Notes: generated by a model from the sequence alone, not told the origin. A stretch of DNA of 64,000 bases from Streptomyces xanthii (GCF_014621695.1 NZ_CP061281.1:2356001-2420000), one strand, 5' to 3'. Positions 17,201 through 29,125 are shown, counted from the first letter of the stretch. Numbers and translations are program-made.

Positions 17201-19219
17201 ATGCCCGCACAGCGTCCCCGCAGCCGGCCGCGCCCGCCCGCGCCCACGACGGGCCGGATCCCGGTGCGTGACGTCCGGCCCGTCGTCGACCGGGGCCGCC
17301 GCCCCGCGAAGGCCGTCACCGGCGAGACCTTCCAAGTGACCGCCACCGTGTTCCGCGAGGGCCACGACGCCGTCGCCGCGAACGTGGTGCTGCGCGCCCC
17401 CGACGGCACCCCCGGCCCTTTCACCCCGATGCGCGAACTGGCCCCCGGCACCGACCGCTGGGCCGCCGACGTGACCCCGAACGCGCCCGGCGCGTGGACC
17501 TTCGCCGTGGAGGCGTGGAGCGATCCGGTGTCCACCTGGCGGCACACCGCGCGGATCAAGATTCCGGCGGGCCTCGACACCGGACTCGTCCTGGAGGAAG
17601 GGGCGTTGCTGCACGAGCGGGCCGCCGCCCAGGACGGCCGGACGAAGGCCTCCCGCACCGTGCTCACCGCGGCGGCGGCCGCGCTCCGCGATCCGTCCCG
17701 TACCCCCGCCGCCCGCCTGGCAGCCGCCCTCGCCCCGGAGGTCGACGCGGCCCTCGCCACCCGTCCGCTGCGTGAACTCGTCACCGTCTCCGAGGAGTTG
17801 CCGCTGCTGGTGGAGCGGGAGCGGGCCCTGTACGGGTCCTGGTACGAGTTCTTCCCGCGCTCCGAGGGCGCGGTCGTCGAGCCCGGCAGGCCGCCGGTCA
17901 GCGGCACGTTCGCGGCGGCGGCCGAGCGGCTGCCCGCGATCGCCGCGATGGGCTTCGACGTCGTCTACCTCCCGCCCGTCCACCCCATCGGCACCACCCA
18001 CCGCAAGGGCCCCGACAACTCCCTGACCCCCGGCCCGCACGACGTCGGCGTCCCCTGGGCGATCGGCTCCCCGGAGGGCGGTCACGACGCGATCCATCCG
18101 GACCTGGGCACGCTCGACGACTTCGACGCATTCGTGGCGCGAGCCCGCGAGCTGGGCCTGGAGATCGCCCTCGACTTCGCGCTCCAGTGCTCCCCCGACC
18201 ACCCCTGGGTGGAGAAACACCCCGAGTGGTTCCACCACCGGCCCGACGGCTCCATCGCGTACGCGGAGAACCCGCCCAAGAAGTACCAGGACATCTACCC
18301 GATCGCCTTCGACCGGGACCTGCCGGGCCTGGTCGCGGAGACCGTGCGGGTGCTGCGGCACTGGATGGACCACGGAGTGCGGATCTTCCGGGTCGACAAC
18401 CCGCACACGAAGCCCGTCGTGTTCTGGGAGCGGGTCATCGCGGAGATCAACGGCGGCGATCCCGACGTGATCTTCCTGGCCGAGGCGTTCACCCGTCCCG
18501 CGATGATGCACACGCTCGCGCAGATCGGCTTCCAGCAGTCATACACGTACTTCACCTGGCGGAACACCAAGGAGGAGCTCACCGGCTACCTGGCAGAACT
18601 GTCCGGTGAGGCCGCCTCGTACATGCGGCCCAACCTGTTCGTGAACACCCCGGACATCCTGCACGCGTTCCTCCAGCACGGCGGCCGCCCCGCGTTCGAA
18701 CTGCGCGCCGTGCTCGCCGCGACGCTCGCCCCGACCTGGGGTGTCTACAGCGGCTACGAACTGTGCGAGAACACCGCGGTGCGTCCCGGCAGCGAGGAGT
18801 ACCTGCACTCGGAGAAGTACGAACTGCGGCCCAGGGACTGGGAGTCGGCCGAGCGCGAGGGGCGCACGATCGCCCCGCTGATCACCCGGCTCAACGAGAT
18901 CCGCCGGCGCAGCCCCGCCCTGCACACCCTGCGCGGGCTCCACTTCCACCACGCCGACCAGGACGCGGTGCTCGTCTACTCGCGCCGCAGAGGGGCGAAC
19001 ACGGTGCTGGTGGTCGTGAACCTGGACCCGCACCACACGCAGGAGGCCACGGTCTCCCTGGACCTGCCGCGCCTCGGCCTGGCCTGGCACGACACGGTCC
19101 CCGTGCACGACGAACTCAGCGGCGAGACGTACCTATGGGGCCGGACGAACTACGTACGGCTCACGCCGGGCCGGGCGCCCGCGCACGTCTTCACGGTCGG
19201 CGACCGCCCGCACTCCTAG
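17201..19219 (+). CDS. glgE: Alpha-1,4-glucan:maltose-1-phosphate maltosyltransferase
   Basis: A GH13_3 enzyme that extends alpha-1,4-glucan by maltosyl units from maltose-1-phosphate, releasing phosphate; cytoplasmic. It has 672 residues from ATG 17201 with SD AGGAG 6 nt upstream. The N-terminal beta domain (GRIPVRDVRPVV) forms the dimer and maltose-1-phosphate pocket. The catalytic barrel carries nucleophile Asp399 (FRVDNPHTKP) and acid/base Glu428 (FLAEAF), each offset by five from the published S. coelicolor residues. First gene of glgE-treS-mak-glgB, the standard actinobacterial GlgE operon. It has been studied as a drug target in mycobacteria. Confidence 0.97.
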   Translation: MPAQRPRSRPRPPAPTTGRIPVRDVRPVVDRGRRPAKAVTGETFQVTATVFREGHDAVAANVVLRAPDGTPGPFTPMRELAPGTDRWAADVTPNAPGAWTFAVEAWSDPVSTWRHTARIKIPAGLDTGLVLEEGALLHERAAAQDGRTKASRTVLTAAAAALRDPSRTPAARLAAALAPEVDAALATRPLRELVTVSEELPLLVERERALYGSWYEFFPRSEGAVVEPGRPPVSGTFAAAAERLPAIAAMGFDVVYLPPVHPIGTTHRKGPDNSLTPGPHDVGVPWAIGSPEGGHDAIHPDLGTLDDFDAFVARARELGLEIALDFALQCSPDHPWVEKHPEWFHHRPDGSIAYAENPPKKYQDIYPIAFDRDLPGLVAETVRVLRHWMDHGVRIFRVDNPHTKPVVFWERVIAEINGGDPDVIFLAEAFTRPAMMHTLAQIGFQQSYTYFTWRNTKEELTGYLAELSGEAASYMRPNLFVNTPDILHAFLQHGGRPAFELRAVLAATLAPTWGVYSGYELCENTAVRPGSEEYLHSEKYELRPRDWESAEREGRTIAPLITRLNEIRRRSPALHTLRGLHFHHADQDAVLVYSRRRGANTVLVVVNLDPHHTQEATVSLDLPRLGLAWHDTVPVHDELSGETYLWGRTNYVRLTPGRAPAHVFTVGDRPHS

Positions 19220-19293
19220 ACCGGGAGACCCCTGACCGGCGACCCGAACCGGAGACCCCTGACCCGGATTCCACCGACCGGAGATCACTGACT
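19220..19293 (+). repeat. Three imperfect 17-bp repeats in the glgE-treS spacer
   Basis: ACCGGGAGACCCCTGACC (19220-19237), ACCGGAGACCCCTGACC (19248-19264) and ACCGGAGATCACTGACT (19277-19293) occur at 28-29 bp spacing between glgE and treS. The last copy runs into the treS SD (TGGAGGG). They look like slippage or duplication of an SD-containing segment. Confidence 0.6.
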
Positions 19294-19310
19294 GGAGGGC
19301 CACCCCCGCC

Positions 19311-21023
<1,713 letters not shown>

Positions 21024-21132
21024 ACCCGGTCGAACGCGCGTGCCCTGGACCCGTTTCCGTGTGCGGGCCCTGGGCACGCTCCCTCTATCGCGGAACGCTC
21101 GTCGCTCTCCCCCCGGGAAAGGACGCGACGCC

Positions 21133-22512
21133 ATGTCGGAAGCCGCAGCCCGCAGCACCGCCCCCGCCGGCGGCGGGGCCCGTCCCGCTCTCGCCGACTC
21201 CCTCGCCTCGCCGCTGCGCGACTGGCTGCCCCGCCAGCGCTGGTTCGCGGGCAAGGGCCTGCCGGTCACCGGGATCGACCTCGACGCGGTGACCCCGCTG
21301 CTGCCGGGGGCCGCCCTGCTCCACGTCCTGCTCCGCGCGCACCAGCCGCCCGCGGAGGAGGGCCCCGGAGAGCGCTACCAGCTCCTGATCGGCGCGGACG
21401 AGCGCGTGCCACCGGCTCTCGCCCCGGCCGTCATCGGCCACGTCGACCGGGGCCCGCTCGCCGGGCTCACCGTGTACGACGCGCTCCAGGACCCGCGCCG
21501 CGCGGCCGTTCTGCTGGAACGTCTCCGCACCCCGGGACCCCTCGGTGACCTGCGCTTCCACCGGGGCCCGCACGGCCGCGTCCCGCCCGGCCTCCCGGCC
21601 CGCCCGCTCCGCGCCGAGCAGTCCAACTCCTCGGTCGTGTACGGCGACCGGCTCATCGCCAAGGTCTTCCGCCGCGTCCGCCCCGGCACCAATCCCGACC
21701 TGGAACTGCCCCTCGCGCTGGCCCGCGCGGGCTGCACCCGGGTCCCGGCGCCGGTCGCCTGGTTCGAGACGTACGAGAGCGGGGGCGCGGGCGAGCCGAC
21801 CACCCTCGGCATCCTCCAGCCCTATGTGCGCGGCGCCACCGACGGCTGGGAACTCGCCCTGAGCCGGCTCGCCTCCGGCACCGACTTCACCGCCGAGGCC
21901 CGTGAGCTGGGCAGGGCCACCGCCGAGGTGCACGCCGCCCTCGCCGGGAGCCTGCCCACGGTCACGCTGACCCGGCCCCGGACCGAGGAGCTGGCCGCGT
22001 CGATGATCCGGCGCCTCGACGCGACCGCCCGCCAGGTGCCCGCGCTGCTGCCCCACGTGCCGGCGCTGCGCGGCGCCTTCGCGGACCTGGCCGTGGGCGC
22101 GCCCGTGCGGCGGGCCCAGCGGATCCACGGCGACCTGCACCTGGGCCAGTTCCTGCGCACCCGGTCCGGCGGCTGGCAGCTGATCGACTTCGAGGGCGAA
22201 CCGTCGCGGCCGCTCGCCGAGCGCCGCATGCCGCACCCTCCGCACCGGGACGTCGCGGGCATGCTCCGCTCCTTCGACTACGCGGCGCGCAGCCACCGCC
22301 CGTACGACCCGTCGTGGGCCCGGGCATGCCGCGCGGCGTACTGCGAGGGCTACGCGGCGGCGACGGGCTGCGACCCCCGCGCGGACCCGCCGCTGCTCCG
22401 CGCCTACGAGACGGACAAGGCGGTCTACGAATCCCTCTACGAGGCCCGCCACCGCCCCACCTGGCTCGAGGTCCCCCTGGCGGCCCTCTCCGAACTGGCC
22501 TCACCGGGCTAG
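21133..22512 (+). CDS. mak: Maltokinase (maltose to maltose-1-phosphate)
   Basis: An ATP-dependent kinase making the GlgE donor maltose-1-phosphate; the gene is called pep2 in Streptomyces. It has 459 residues from ATG 21133 with SD AAAGGA. The N-terminal cap region begins near [15 protein letters not shown]. The kinase fold follows, with ATP-site residue in [19 protein letters not shown], catalytic loop [11 protein letters not shown] (His332, Asp334) and DFEGEP for the metal-binding Asp. Third gene of the operon. The gap to glgB is occupied by a tandem repeat block. Confidence 0.95.
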   Translation: MSEAAARSTAPAGGGARPALADSLASPLRDWLPRQRWFAGKGLPVTGIDLDAVTPLLPGAALLHVLLRAHQPPAEEGPGERYQLLIGADERVPPALAPAVIGHVDRGPLAGLTVYDALQDPRRAAVLLERLRTPGPLGDLRFHRGPHGRVPPGLPARPLRAEQSNSSVVYGDRLIAKVFRRVRPGTNPDLELPLALARAGCTRVPAPVAWFETYESGGAGEPTTLGILQPYVRGATDGWELALSRLASGTDFTAEARELGRATAEVHAALAGSLPTVTLTRPRTEELAASMIRRLDATARQVPALLPHVPALRGAFADLAVGAPVRRAQRIHGDLHLGQFLRTRSGGWQLIDFEGEPSRPLAERRMPHPPHRDVAGMLRSFDYAARSHRPYDPSWARACRAAYCEGYAAATGCDPRADPPLLRAYETDKAVYESLYEARHRPTWLEVPLAALSELASPG

Positions 22513-22517
22513 CAGCA

Positions 22518-22822
22518 CACGAAGTGCGCCTTCAGGGGCGCGGGGCCGTATCCCATCAGCGACTCCGTCGCGGGGCACGACCAACGGGCCCCCGGGGACG
22601 CACGAAGTGCGCTTGTCAGGGGCGCGGGGCCGTATCCCATCAGCGACTCCGTCGCGGGGCACGACCAACGGGCCCCCGGGGGCGCACGAAGTGCGCTTGT
22701 CAGGGGCGCGGGGCCGTATCCCATCAGCGACTCCGTCGCGGGGCACGACCAACGGGCCCCCGGGGGCGCACGAAGTGCGCTTGTCAGGGGCGCGGGGAAC
22801 TGCGCGACCAGCCACGACGAAA
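22518..22822. repeat. Three-plus 84-bp tandem repeats between mak and glgB
   Basis: Units start at 22518 (83 bp), 22601 (84 bp) and 22685 (84 bp), nearly identical; a fourth begins at 22769 and diverges at 22798 into GGGGAACTGCGCGACCAGCC, the core also seen at 1942-1978. Each unit carries GCACGAAGTGC (a small hairpin) and AGGGGCGCGGGG. Since 84 is a multiple of three, every frame stays open as a 28-residue repeat, but there is no sign that it is translated. It extends the mak-glgB spacer to 376 bp inside an otherwise tight operon. Confidence 0.9.
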
Positions 22823-22888
22823 CCCGCACCCGGCAACGAGACGAACCCCGACGGCGAGATCCCACCCCAGGACCAGGAGGCCTCCCCC

Positions 22889-25072
22889 GTGACCCCCCGC
22901 CCCGCCCCGGTCCCGCCAGAAGACCGACGACGCCTACTGAACGCCACCCACCACAACCCCCACGCCGTCCTCGGCACCCACAAACCCGCCCCCACCGAAC
23001 CCCTGGCCATCAGAACCTGGCACCCGTACGCCGAGTCCGTCACCGTCCACCTCCCCGACGGCGCCGCCCCCGTCCCCCTCCACCCGGACGGCGACGGCTT
23101 CTTCACCACCGCACTGGACCTCCCCGATCCCCCGCCTCCCTACGAGCTGGAGATCACCTACGCGGGCACGCGCATCCGCACCCCGGACCCGTACACCCTG
23201 CTCCCCTCCCTCGGTGAACTCGACCTGCACCTGATCGGCGAGGGCCGGCACGAGCAGCTCTGGAAGGTCCTGGGCGCGCACCCCATGCGTCACCAGAACA
23301 TCAGCGGCACCCGCTTCACGGTCTGGGCCCCGAACGCCCTCGGTGTCCGCGTGGCCGGGGACTTCAACCGGTGGGACGGAGCCGCCCACACGATGCGCTC
23401 GCTGGGCGGGACGGGAGTCTGGGAGCTGTTCGTCCCGGGCCTCGGCGAGGGCGAACTGTACAAGTACGAGATCACCCGCCCCGACGGCACCCGCACCCTG
23501 CGCGCCGACCCGCTGGCGACCCGTACCGAGACCCCGCCCGCCACCGCGTCGATCGTGCACTCGAGCCACTACACGTGGCACGACGAGGACTGGCTGCGCA
23601 CCCGCGCCGCACGGCCGGCGCACGAGGCCCCGTTCTCCGTCTACGAGGTCCATCTCCCGTCCTGGCGCCCGGGCCTGACCTACCGCGACCTGGCCGTCCA
23701 GCTCCCCGCGTACGTCGCCGACCTGGGCTTCACGCACGTGGAGCTGATGCCGGTCGCCGAGCATCCCTTCGGCGGTTCATGGGGCTACCAGGTGACCGGC
23801 TTCTACGCCCCGACGGCCCGCCTCGGCACGCCGGACGACTTCAAACACCTGGTGGACGCCCTGCACCGGGCCGGCATCGGCGTGATCATGGACTGGGTCC
23901 CCGCGCACTTCCCGCGCGACGACTGGGCCCTGGCCGAGTTCGACGGCCGCCCCCTGTACGAGCCCGCCGACCCGCTGCGCGCCGCGCACCCCGACTGGGG
24001 AACGCTGGAGTTCGACTACGGCCGCCGGGAGGTCCGCAACTTCCTCGTGGCGAACGCCGTGTACTGGTGCGAGGAGTTCCACATCGACGGCCTGCGCGTG
24101 GACGCGGTCGCCTCGATGCTCTACCTCGACTACTCGCGCGAGCAGGGTCGGTGGACCCCGAACGCGGCGGGCGGCCGCGAGAACCTCGACGCGGTCGCGT
24201 TCCTCCAGGAGATGAACGCGACGCTGTACCGCCGTGTGCCCGGCGTCGTCACGATCGCCGAGGAGTCGACGGCCTGGGACGGCGTCACCCGCCCCACCCA
24301 CCACACGGGCCCCACGGGCTTCGGGGGTCTCGGCTTCGGCCTCAAATGGAACATGGGCTGGATGCACGACTCGCTCGGCTACGTCGCCCACGACCCGGTG
24401 CACCGCGCGCACCACCACCACGAGATGACGTTCTCGATGGTCTACGCGTACAGCGAGAACTACGTGCTGCCGATCTCCCACGACGAGGTCGTCCACGGCA
24501 AGCGGTCCCTCGTCTCGAAGATGCCCGGCGACTGGTGGCAGCAACGCGCCACGCTCCGCGCCTATCTGGCCTTCATGTGGGCCCACCCGGGCAAGCAACT
24601 CCTGTTCATGGGCCAGGAGTTCGCGCAGGGCGCCGAGTGGTCGGAGGCGCACGGCCCGGACTGGTGGCTGCTCGACCCGGCGTACGGAGCGGAGCGGGAC
24701 CACCGGGGCGTACGGGATCTGGTCCGCGACCTGAACGCCACGTACCGCGCGACCCCCGCGCTCTGGGAGCAGGACACCGCCCCGGCCGGCTTCTCCTGGG
24801 TCCTCGGCGACGCGGCGCAGGACAACGTCTTCGCGTTCCTGCGCCACGCCACCGACGGCAGCCCTGTCCTGTCGGTCTCGAACTTCTCCCCCGTGCTCCG
24901 CCACGACTACGCCCTGCCGGCCCCCGCCGGCTCCTCCACCTGGCACGAGGTCCTCAACACGGACGCCGCCCGGTACGGGGGCAGCGGGGCAGGCAACCCC
25001 GGCCCCCTGAAAGCGGACCCCGCCCTGAAGCTGACCCTGCCTCCCCTGGCGACGGTGTGGCTGGCTCCTTAG
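22889..25072 (+). CDS. glgB: 1,4-alpha-glucan branching enzyme
   Basis: A GH13_9 enzyme introducing alpha-1,6 branches into the glucan made by GlgE. It has 727 residues from GTG 22889 with SD CAGGAGG 8 nt upstream; the frame is open further upstream through the repeats, but the SD decides the start. Domains: N-terminal beta module ([11 protein letters not shown]), CBM48 ([22 protein letters not shown]), catalytic barrel with nucleophile Asp405 ([16 protein letters not shown]), acid/base Glu458 (TIAEES), HDEVVHGK, and a C-terminal beta domain. Last gene of the operon. Its stop overlaps that of the convergent helicase gene by 4 bp. Confidence 0.97.
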   Translation: MTPRPAPVPPEDRRRLLNATHHNPHAVLGTHKPAPTEPLAIRTWHPYAESVTVHLPDGAAPVPLHPDGDGFFTTALDLPDPPPPYELEITYAGTRIRTPDPYTLLPSLGELDLHLIGEGRHEQLWKVLGAHPMRHQNISGTRFTVWAPNALGVRVAGDFNRWDGAAHTMRSLGGTGVWELFVPGLGEGELYKYEITRPDGTRTLRADPLATRTETPPATASIVHSSHYTWHDEDWLRTRAARPAHEAPFSVYEVHLPSWRPGLTYRDLAVQLPAYVADLGFTHVELMPVAEHPFGGSWGYQVTGFYAPTARLGTPDDFKHLVDALHRAGIGVIMDWVPAHFPRDDWALAEFDGRPLYEPADPLRAAHPDWGTLEFDYGRREVRNFLVANAVYWCEEFHIDGLRVDAVASMLYLDYSREQGRWTPNAAGGRENLDAVAFLQEMNATLYRRVPGVVTIAEESTAWDGVTRPTHHTGPTGFGGLGFGLKWNMGWMHDSLGYVAHDPVHRAHHHHEMTFSMVYAYSENYVLPISHDEVVHGKRSLVSKMPGDWWQQRATLRAYLAFMWAHPGKQLLFMGQEFAQGAEWSEAHGPDWWLLDPAYGAERDHRGVRDLVRDLNATYRATPALWEQDTAPAGFSWVLGDAAQDNVFAFLRHATDGSPVLSVSNFSPVLRHDYALPAPAGSSTWHEVLNTDAARYGGSGAGNPGPLKADPALKLTLPPLATVWLAP

Positions 25073-27321
25073 GCCAACGCGGCCGGCACCTCCCCGGCGT
25101 GCAGCACGCCGAGGCGCTGGGTGGCCCGGGTGAGGGCCACGTACAGGTCGCTGACCCCGAAGAGCCCGGGCTCGACGACGAGTACGGAGTCGAACTCCAG
25201 GCCCTTGGCCTGCCGCGGGTCCAGCAGGACGACGTCCCGCGTCAGATCGGGCTCGGCTCCGACGACGACGCCGTCGACGCCCCGCGCGACCACCTCGTGG
25301 AGCGAGCGGGGCGCGATCACCGCGAGCCGTCCCTCCTCGGGGGCCAGCTCCACGACGGCCTGGGCGACCGCGGCCCCGAGATCGTCGGCCTGCCGGACCC
25401 AGGGGGCTACGCCGGTCGATCGCACCGAGGCCGGCGGCTCGTAGCCCGGGATCTCGGCCCGCAGCACTCGCGCCGCGAGCTCCATGATCTCGGACGGTGT
25501 CCGGTAGTTGACCCCGAGCCGGGTGTGCTCGTACCGGTCCTCGACGTACGGCGCGAGGATCTCGGACCACGCCCCGACACCGGCCTCCTCGGACGTCTGC
25601 GCCGGGTCGCCTACGAGCGTCATGGAGCGGGTGGGCGAGCGCCGCATGAGGAGCCGCCACGCCATCGGGCTGAGCTCCTGCGCCTCGTCGACGATGATGT
25701 GGCCGAACGCCCAGGTGCGGTCGGCGGCGGCCCGCTCCGCGGCGCTGCGGTGGTCCTCCTCCTCGTACCAGTCGGCGACCCGGTCCGCGTCGACGATGTC
25801 GTGCGCGGCGAGCACCTCCGACTCGTCCTCGTCCTCGAACTCGTAGGTCTCCGAGCCCTTCGACAGGTCGAGCACGCCCTGCGCGTAGGCGATGCGCTCC
25901 TGACGGGCGGCCTCGGCGGCGGCGCGCTCGGCGCTGTCGTCGTGCCCGAGGAGTTCCGCGGCCTCGTCGAGCAGCGGCACGTCGGCCGGGGTCCACGGCC
26001 GGTCCCCGTCGGCGGGGGCGCGCCGGATCGCCGCCGCGTCGTCGTCCGTCAGGTGCGTGGGCTCGGCGAGGTAGTCGGCCAGGAAGCGCTGTGGCGTGAG
26101 CTGCGGCCACAGTTCCTCGATCGCGGCGTGCACGTCGGGGCTCGCGGCGACGGCCTTGCCGAGCTGGGCGATGTCGTCGGGTCCGAGGAAGTTCGGGCCG
26201 CCGTAGGGGTCCGCGCCGATCCGCTCGGTGAGCTGGGCGGTGAGCGCGTCGATGACGCGGAACGCGAAGTGCGGGCGGGCGAGGTTGTGCGGCAGCTTGG
26301 TGTCGCGGGCCGCCTGCCGGGCCTCGTAGGCGATCTCCCAGTCGAGGACGAGGTCGCCGTCGTCGTGCGGGACGACGATCGGGGCGCCGGGCATGGGCAG
26401 TTCCTGCCGGTCGGCGACGGCTGCGGCGAGCGCCCCGGCCATCGCGGCGGCGCCCTTGACGGCGGCGGCGCGCGGGCTGTCGGTGCCGGTGGCGTGGACG
26501 CCGGGGAACAGCTCGGCGACGGTGGACAGGAGCACGCCCGTCTCGCCGAGCGCGGGCAGCACCTCGGAGATGTACTTCAGGAACGCCGGGTTCGGGCCGA
26601 CGATGAGGACGGCCCGCTTGGCGAGCAGTTCCCGGTGCTCGTAGAGCAGGTAGGCGGCGCGGTGCAGCGCGACGGCGGTCTTGCCGGTGCCGGGGCCGCC
26701 CTCGACGACGAGCACGCCCTGGTGCGCGTGCCGGATGATGTTGTCCTGCTCGGCCTGGATGGTCTGCACGATGTCGCCCATGCGGCCGGTGCGGGCGCTG
26801 TTGAGCGCGGCGAGCAGCACGGCGTCGCCGCTCGGGTCCTCGTACCCGGTCCGCTCGGCGTCTTCGAGGTCGAGGATCTCGTCGTGCAGTTCGGTGACGG
26901 TACGGCCGTCGAGCGTGAGGTGCCGGCGGCGCCGCAGCCCCATGGGGGTGTGTCCGGTCGCGAGATAGAAAGGCCGGGCGACGGGGGCACGCCAGTCGAT
27001 CAGGATCGGCGTGTGTTCGGTGTCGTCGCGGCGAATTCCGATGCGGCCGATGTGGTGCGCCGTACCGTCCTTGAGATCGATGCGGCCGAACGCGAGGGAT
27101 CCCTCCACGGCATTCAGCGCGGCGAGCAGCCCGGACCGTTCCACGACCAGCAGGTCCCGCTCCAGGCGGGCCTGCTGGCCCGTCCCGACCGGCGTGATCG
27201 CGTCCCGGACCGAGTCCGCGGCCTCGCCGCGCAGTTCGTCGACGCGCGCGTACAGCGTGTCGATGAATTCCTGTTCCTTCTGCAATTCTTTCTGCGATGC
27301 GGCGGTTTCCCGGCTTGACAA
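25069..27321 (-). CDS. HelD-like superfamily 1 helicase (RNA polymerase-associated)
   Basis: A 750-aa protein from TTG 27321 with SD AGGGAG. The frame is open further upstream, through the downstream end of trxA, but no better start exists. The N-terminus ([17 protein letters not shown]) is a predicted helical arm, as in HelD. Walker A is [13 protein letters not shown], followed by [15 protein letters not shown] (motif II) and the C-terminal UvrD_C_2 segment ([17 protein letters not shown]). HelD proteins dissociate stalled RNA polymerase, and some streptomycete members confer rifamycin tolerance. No rifamycin-associated element was recognised upstream. It converges on glgB with overlapping stops. 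Confidence 0.88.
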   Translation of the reverse strand: MSSRETAASQKELQKEQEFIDTLYARVDELRGEAADSVRDAITPVGTGQQARLERDLLVVERSGLLAALNAVEGSLAFGRIDLKDGTAHHIGRIGIRRDDTEHTPILIDWRAPVARPFYLATGHTPMGLRRRRHLTLDGRTVTELHDEILDLEDAERTGYEDPSGDAVLLAALNSARTGRMGDIVQTIQAEQDNIIRHAHQGVLVVEGGPGTGKTAVALHRAAYLLYEHRELLAKRAVLIVGPNPAFLKYISEVLPALGETGVLLSTVAELFPGVHATGTDSPRAAAVKGAAAMAGALAAAVADRQELPMPGAPIVVPHDDGDLVLDWEIAYEARQAARDTKLPHNLARPHFAFRVIDALTAQLTERIGADPYGGPNFLGPDDIAQLGKAVAASPDVHAAIEELWPQLTPQRFLADYLAEPTHLTDDDAAAIRRAPADGDRPWTPADVPLLDEAAELLGHDDSAERAAAEAARQERIAYAQGVLDLSKGSETYEFEDEDESEVLAAHDIVDADRVADWYEEEDHRSAAERAAADRTWAFGHIIVDEAQELSPMAWRLLMRRSPTRSMTLVGDPAQTSEEAGVGAWSEILAPYVEDRYEHTRLGVNYRTPSEIMELAARVLRAEIPGYEPPASVRSTGVAPWVRQADDLGAAVAQAVVELAPEEGRLAVIAPRSLHEVVARGVDGVVVGAEPDLTRDVVLLDPRQAKGLEFDSVLVVEPGLFGVSDLYVALTRATQRLGVLHAGEVPAALA

Positions 27322-27452
27322 AACGGCTCCCTGCCCGGTACGGTGTTGTTTATTGGCCCCCGGTGAGGGGCCTTTTCTGTGGGCACACAGAAACACCGAA
27401 TATACCCCGGGCGGGGCACGCATTCCAATCGGTGGGGAAATTCCCCGAGGAT
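27322..27452 (-). promoter_or_regulatory. helD leader with two palindromes
   Basis: Reading the minus strand before the TTG, CTGTG-TGCC-CACAG is followed by GGCCCC-TCACCG-GGGGCC (about 27353-27388), then an A-rich AATAAACAA segment, then the SD. Such paired palindromes suggest an operator or an attenuating hairpin controlling helD. No T-tract is present. Confidence 0.4.
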
Positions 27453-27773
27453 TCAGAGGGCCTCCGCCAATTCCTCGAGCAGCCGCCGCTTCGGCCGGGC
27501 GCCGACTCGCGACCACACCGGTTCGCCGTTCTTGAAGACCATCAGCGTCGGCATCGACAGCACCCCGTACTTCACCGCGGTGTCCGGATTGGCGTCGACG
27601 TCGATCGCCACGACGTCGAGCCGCTCGCGTTCCTCCTCGGCGACGGCCTTCAGCACGGGCGCCAGTTGCTTGCACGGACCGCACCACTCGGCGGTGAACT
27701 CCACCAGCACCGGCCGGCCCGCCTTGAGCACCTGCTCGTCGAAGTCCGCGTCGGTCACGTCCCGAAACGCCAT
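27453..27773 (-). CDS. trxA: Thioredoxin
   Basis: A 106-aa cytoplasmic disulfide reductase. ATG 27773 follows GGGGAG. The complete thioredoxin fold shows the active site WCGPC (Cys31, Cys34), the DVDANPD strand and the cis-Pro segment SMPTL. The start is only 5 bp from the stop of the upstream merR gene, so the two are co-transcribed, suggesting that the MerR regulator controls this thioredoxin. Confidence 0.95.
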   Translation of the reverse strand: MAFRDVTDADFDEQVLKAGRPVLVEFTAEWCGPCKQLAPVLKAVAEEERERLDVVAIDVDANPDTAVKYGVLSMPTLMVFKNGEPVWSRVGARPKRRLLEELAEAL

Positions 27774-27778
27774 CTCTG

Positions 27779-28222
27779 TCACTCCCCTGGTTCGCTGGGT
27801 ACTGATGCGTTCAGTACCGATTCGTTCAGTTCGCAGCGCGGCGCGGACTCCTCCGCGGCCAGCGCCTCCATGGCCTCCTCGGCGCGCGCCAGCTGCGCGC
27901 CGACCTTCTCCCGTACGGCGCTCAACTCGCCGATCAGCGCGTCGAGTTCGGTGAGCTTGGCCCGGTACACGGCGAGCGACGCCGGACAGGAGTCGCCCTC
28001 CGGGTGCCCGGCGCGCAGGCACTCCACGAACGGGCGGGTCTCCTCCAGGTCGAACCCGAAGTCCTGCAGCGTGCGGATCTGGCGCAGGGCGCGCAGGTCC
28101 GCCTCGTCGTAGGTCCGGTATCCGTTGCCGCCGCGCCGCGCGGGCAGCAGCCCGCGCGACTCGTAGTACCTGAGCGTCCGCGTGGTCGTACCGGCGCGGT
28201 CCGCGAGCTCTCCGATGCGCAT
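27779..28222 (-). CDS. MerR-family transcriptional regulator
   Basis: A 147-aa regulator from ATG 28222. The N-terminal winged helix reads MRIGELADRAGTTTRTLRYYESRGLL, with RRGGNGYRTYDEADL in the wing, followed by the typical coiled-coil dimer helix. Cysteines in VECLRAGHPEGDSCPAS and the C-terminal APRCELNE could sense metals or thiols; this is inference. A 20-bp dyad lies directly upstream. It forms an operon with trxA and is divergent from an MBL-fold hydrolase gene, which may share control. Confidence 0.9.
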   Translation of the reverse strand: MRIGELADRAGTTTRTLRYYESRGLLPARRGGNGYRTYDEADLRALRQIRTLQDFGFDLEETRPFVECLRAGHPEGDSCPASLAVYRAKLTELDALIGELSAVREKVGAQLARAEEAMEALAAEESAPRCELNESVLNASVPSEPGE

Positions 28223-28236
28223 GCCCCGACCGTAAA

Positions 28237-28256
28237 CCTTGACGCCGGGGTCAAGG
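28237..28256 (-). promoter_or_regulatory. MerR-type operator/promoter upstream of merR
   Basis: CCTTGAC (28237-28243) and GTCAAGG (28250-28256) form a perfect 7-bp dyad around a 6-bp spacer, containing TTGACC on the minus strand and lying 14 bp before the start codon. This is typical of autoregulated MerR promoters. Confidence 0.6.
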
Positions 28257-28354
28257 CCAGCGTCCACCGCCGCGGATCATGTACGGAACACCGGAATACC
28301 CACGGGCGTCCGGGAATTGGACCGAGAGACCGCACCACACACTGGAGGATCCAC

Positions 28355-29125
28355 GTGACCGCGATCTCCGTCCGCTACGTCGGCGGACCCACGTCCGTCA
28401 TCGAGACCGGCGGCCTGCGCCTGCTCACCGACCCCACGTTCGACGCCCCGGGCGAGTACCCGGTGGGCTCCCGCACCCTGGTGAAGACAGCCGGCCCCGC
28501 CGTCGCCGCCGACGCCATAAGACCGGTGGACGCGGTGCTGCTGTCGCACGACCACCACCCCGACAACCTGGACGGGGCCGGCCGCGCCCTGCTCGCCGAC
28601 GTCCCGCTGGTGCTGTCCACGGCGGCGGCCCACGAGCGGCTCGGCGCCGAGGTCACCGCCCTGCCCGTCTGGGAGCACGTGGAGCTGCCGCGTCCGGACG
28701 GTGGCACCCTGCGCGTGACGGGTGTGCCCGCGCTGCACGGCCCCGAGGGCAGCGAGCCGCTGGTCGGCGAGGTCACGGGCTTCGTCCTGTCCGGCGAGGG
28801 CCTGCCCACGGTGTACGTGTCGGGGGACAACGCCTCGCTGGACCGGGTCCGCGAGGTCGCCGCGCGCTTCCCGGCCGTCGACGTCGCCGTCCTGTTCGCG
28901 GGCGCGGCCCGCACCCCGCTCGTGCCGGACGCGCCGCTCACCCTCACCAGCGCGGACGCGGCGGAGGCGGCGCGGATCCTGGACGCCCGGCACGTGGTGC
29001 CGCTGCACTTCGAGCACTGGGGGCACTTCACCGAGGACGGGGCCGCGCTGACGGCGGCGTTCGCGGCGGCGGGGCTGAGCGAGCGTCTTCACCTGCTCAA
29101 GCCCGGGGAGACGTTCCAGCTCTGA
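28355..29125 (+). CDS. MBL-fold metallo-hydrolase (UlaG-like)
   Basis: A 256-aa cytoplasmic protein from GTG 28355 with SD GGAGGA. The metal-binding motif LLSHDHHPDNLD is the HxHxDH variant of UlaG-like beta-lactamase-fold hydrolases. Further motifs are YVSGDNASLD and VPLHFEHWGHF near the C-terminus. Substrate unknown. Divergent from the merR-trxA operon across a 132-bp region that contains the MerR-type dyad, so co-regulation is possible. Confidence 0.88.
   Translation: MTAISVRYVGGPTSVIETGGLRLLTDPTFDAPGEYPVGSRTLVKTAGPAVAADAIRPVDAVLLSHDHHPDNLDGAGRALLADVPLVLSTAAAHERLGAEVTALPVWEHVELPRPDGGTLRVTGVPALHGPEGSEPLVGEVTGFVLSGEGLPTVYVSGDNASLDRVREVAARFPAVDVAVLFAGAARTPLVPDAPLTLTSADAAEAARILDARHVVPLHFEHWGHFTEDGAALTAAFAAAGLSERLHLLKPGETFQL

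Noticed and set aside
22518..22822. CRISPR array
   Set aside because: The units are continuous tandem repeats without spacers, and no cas genes are present.
22314..22892. Reading frames encoding 28-residue repeats through the mak-glgB repeat block, on both strands
   Set aside because: Openness follows from the 84-bp unit being a multiple of three. The glgB start is fixed by its SD at 22876-22880 and no other start signal is seen.
27322..27452. Rifamycin-associated element before helD
   Set aside because: The palindromes present do not match the element as I recall it.
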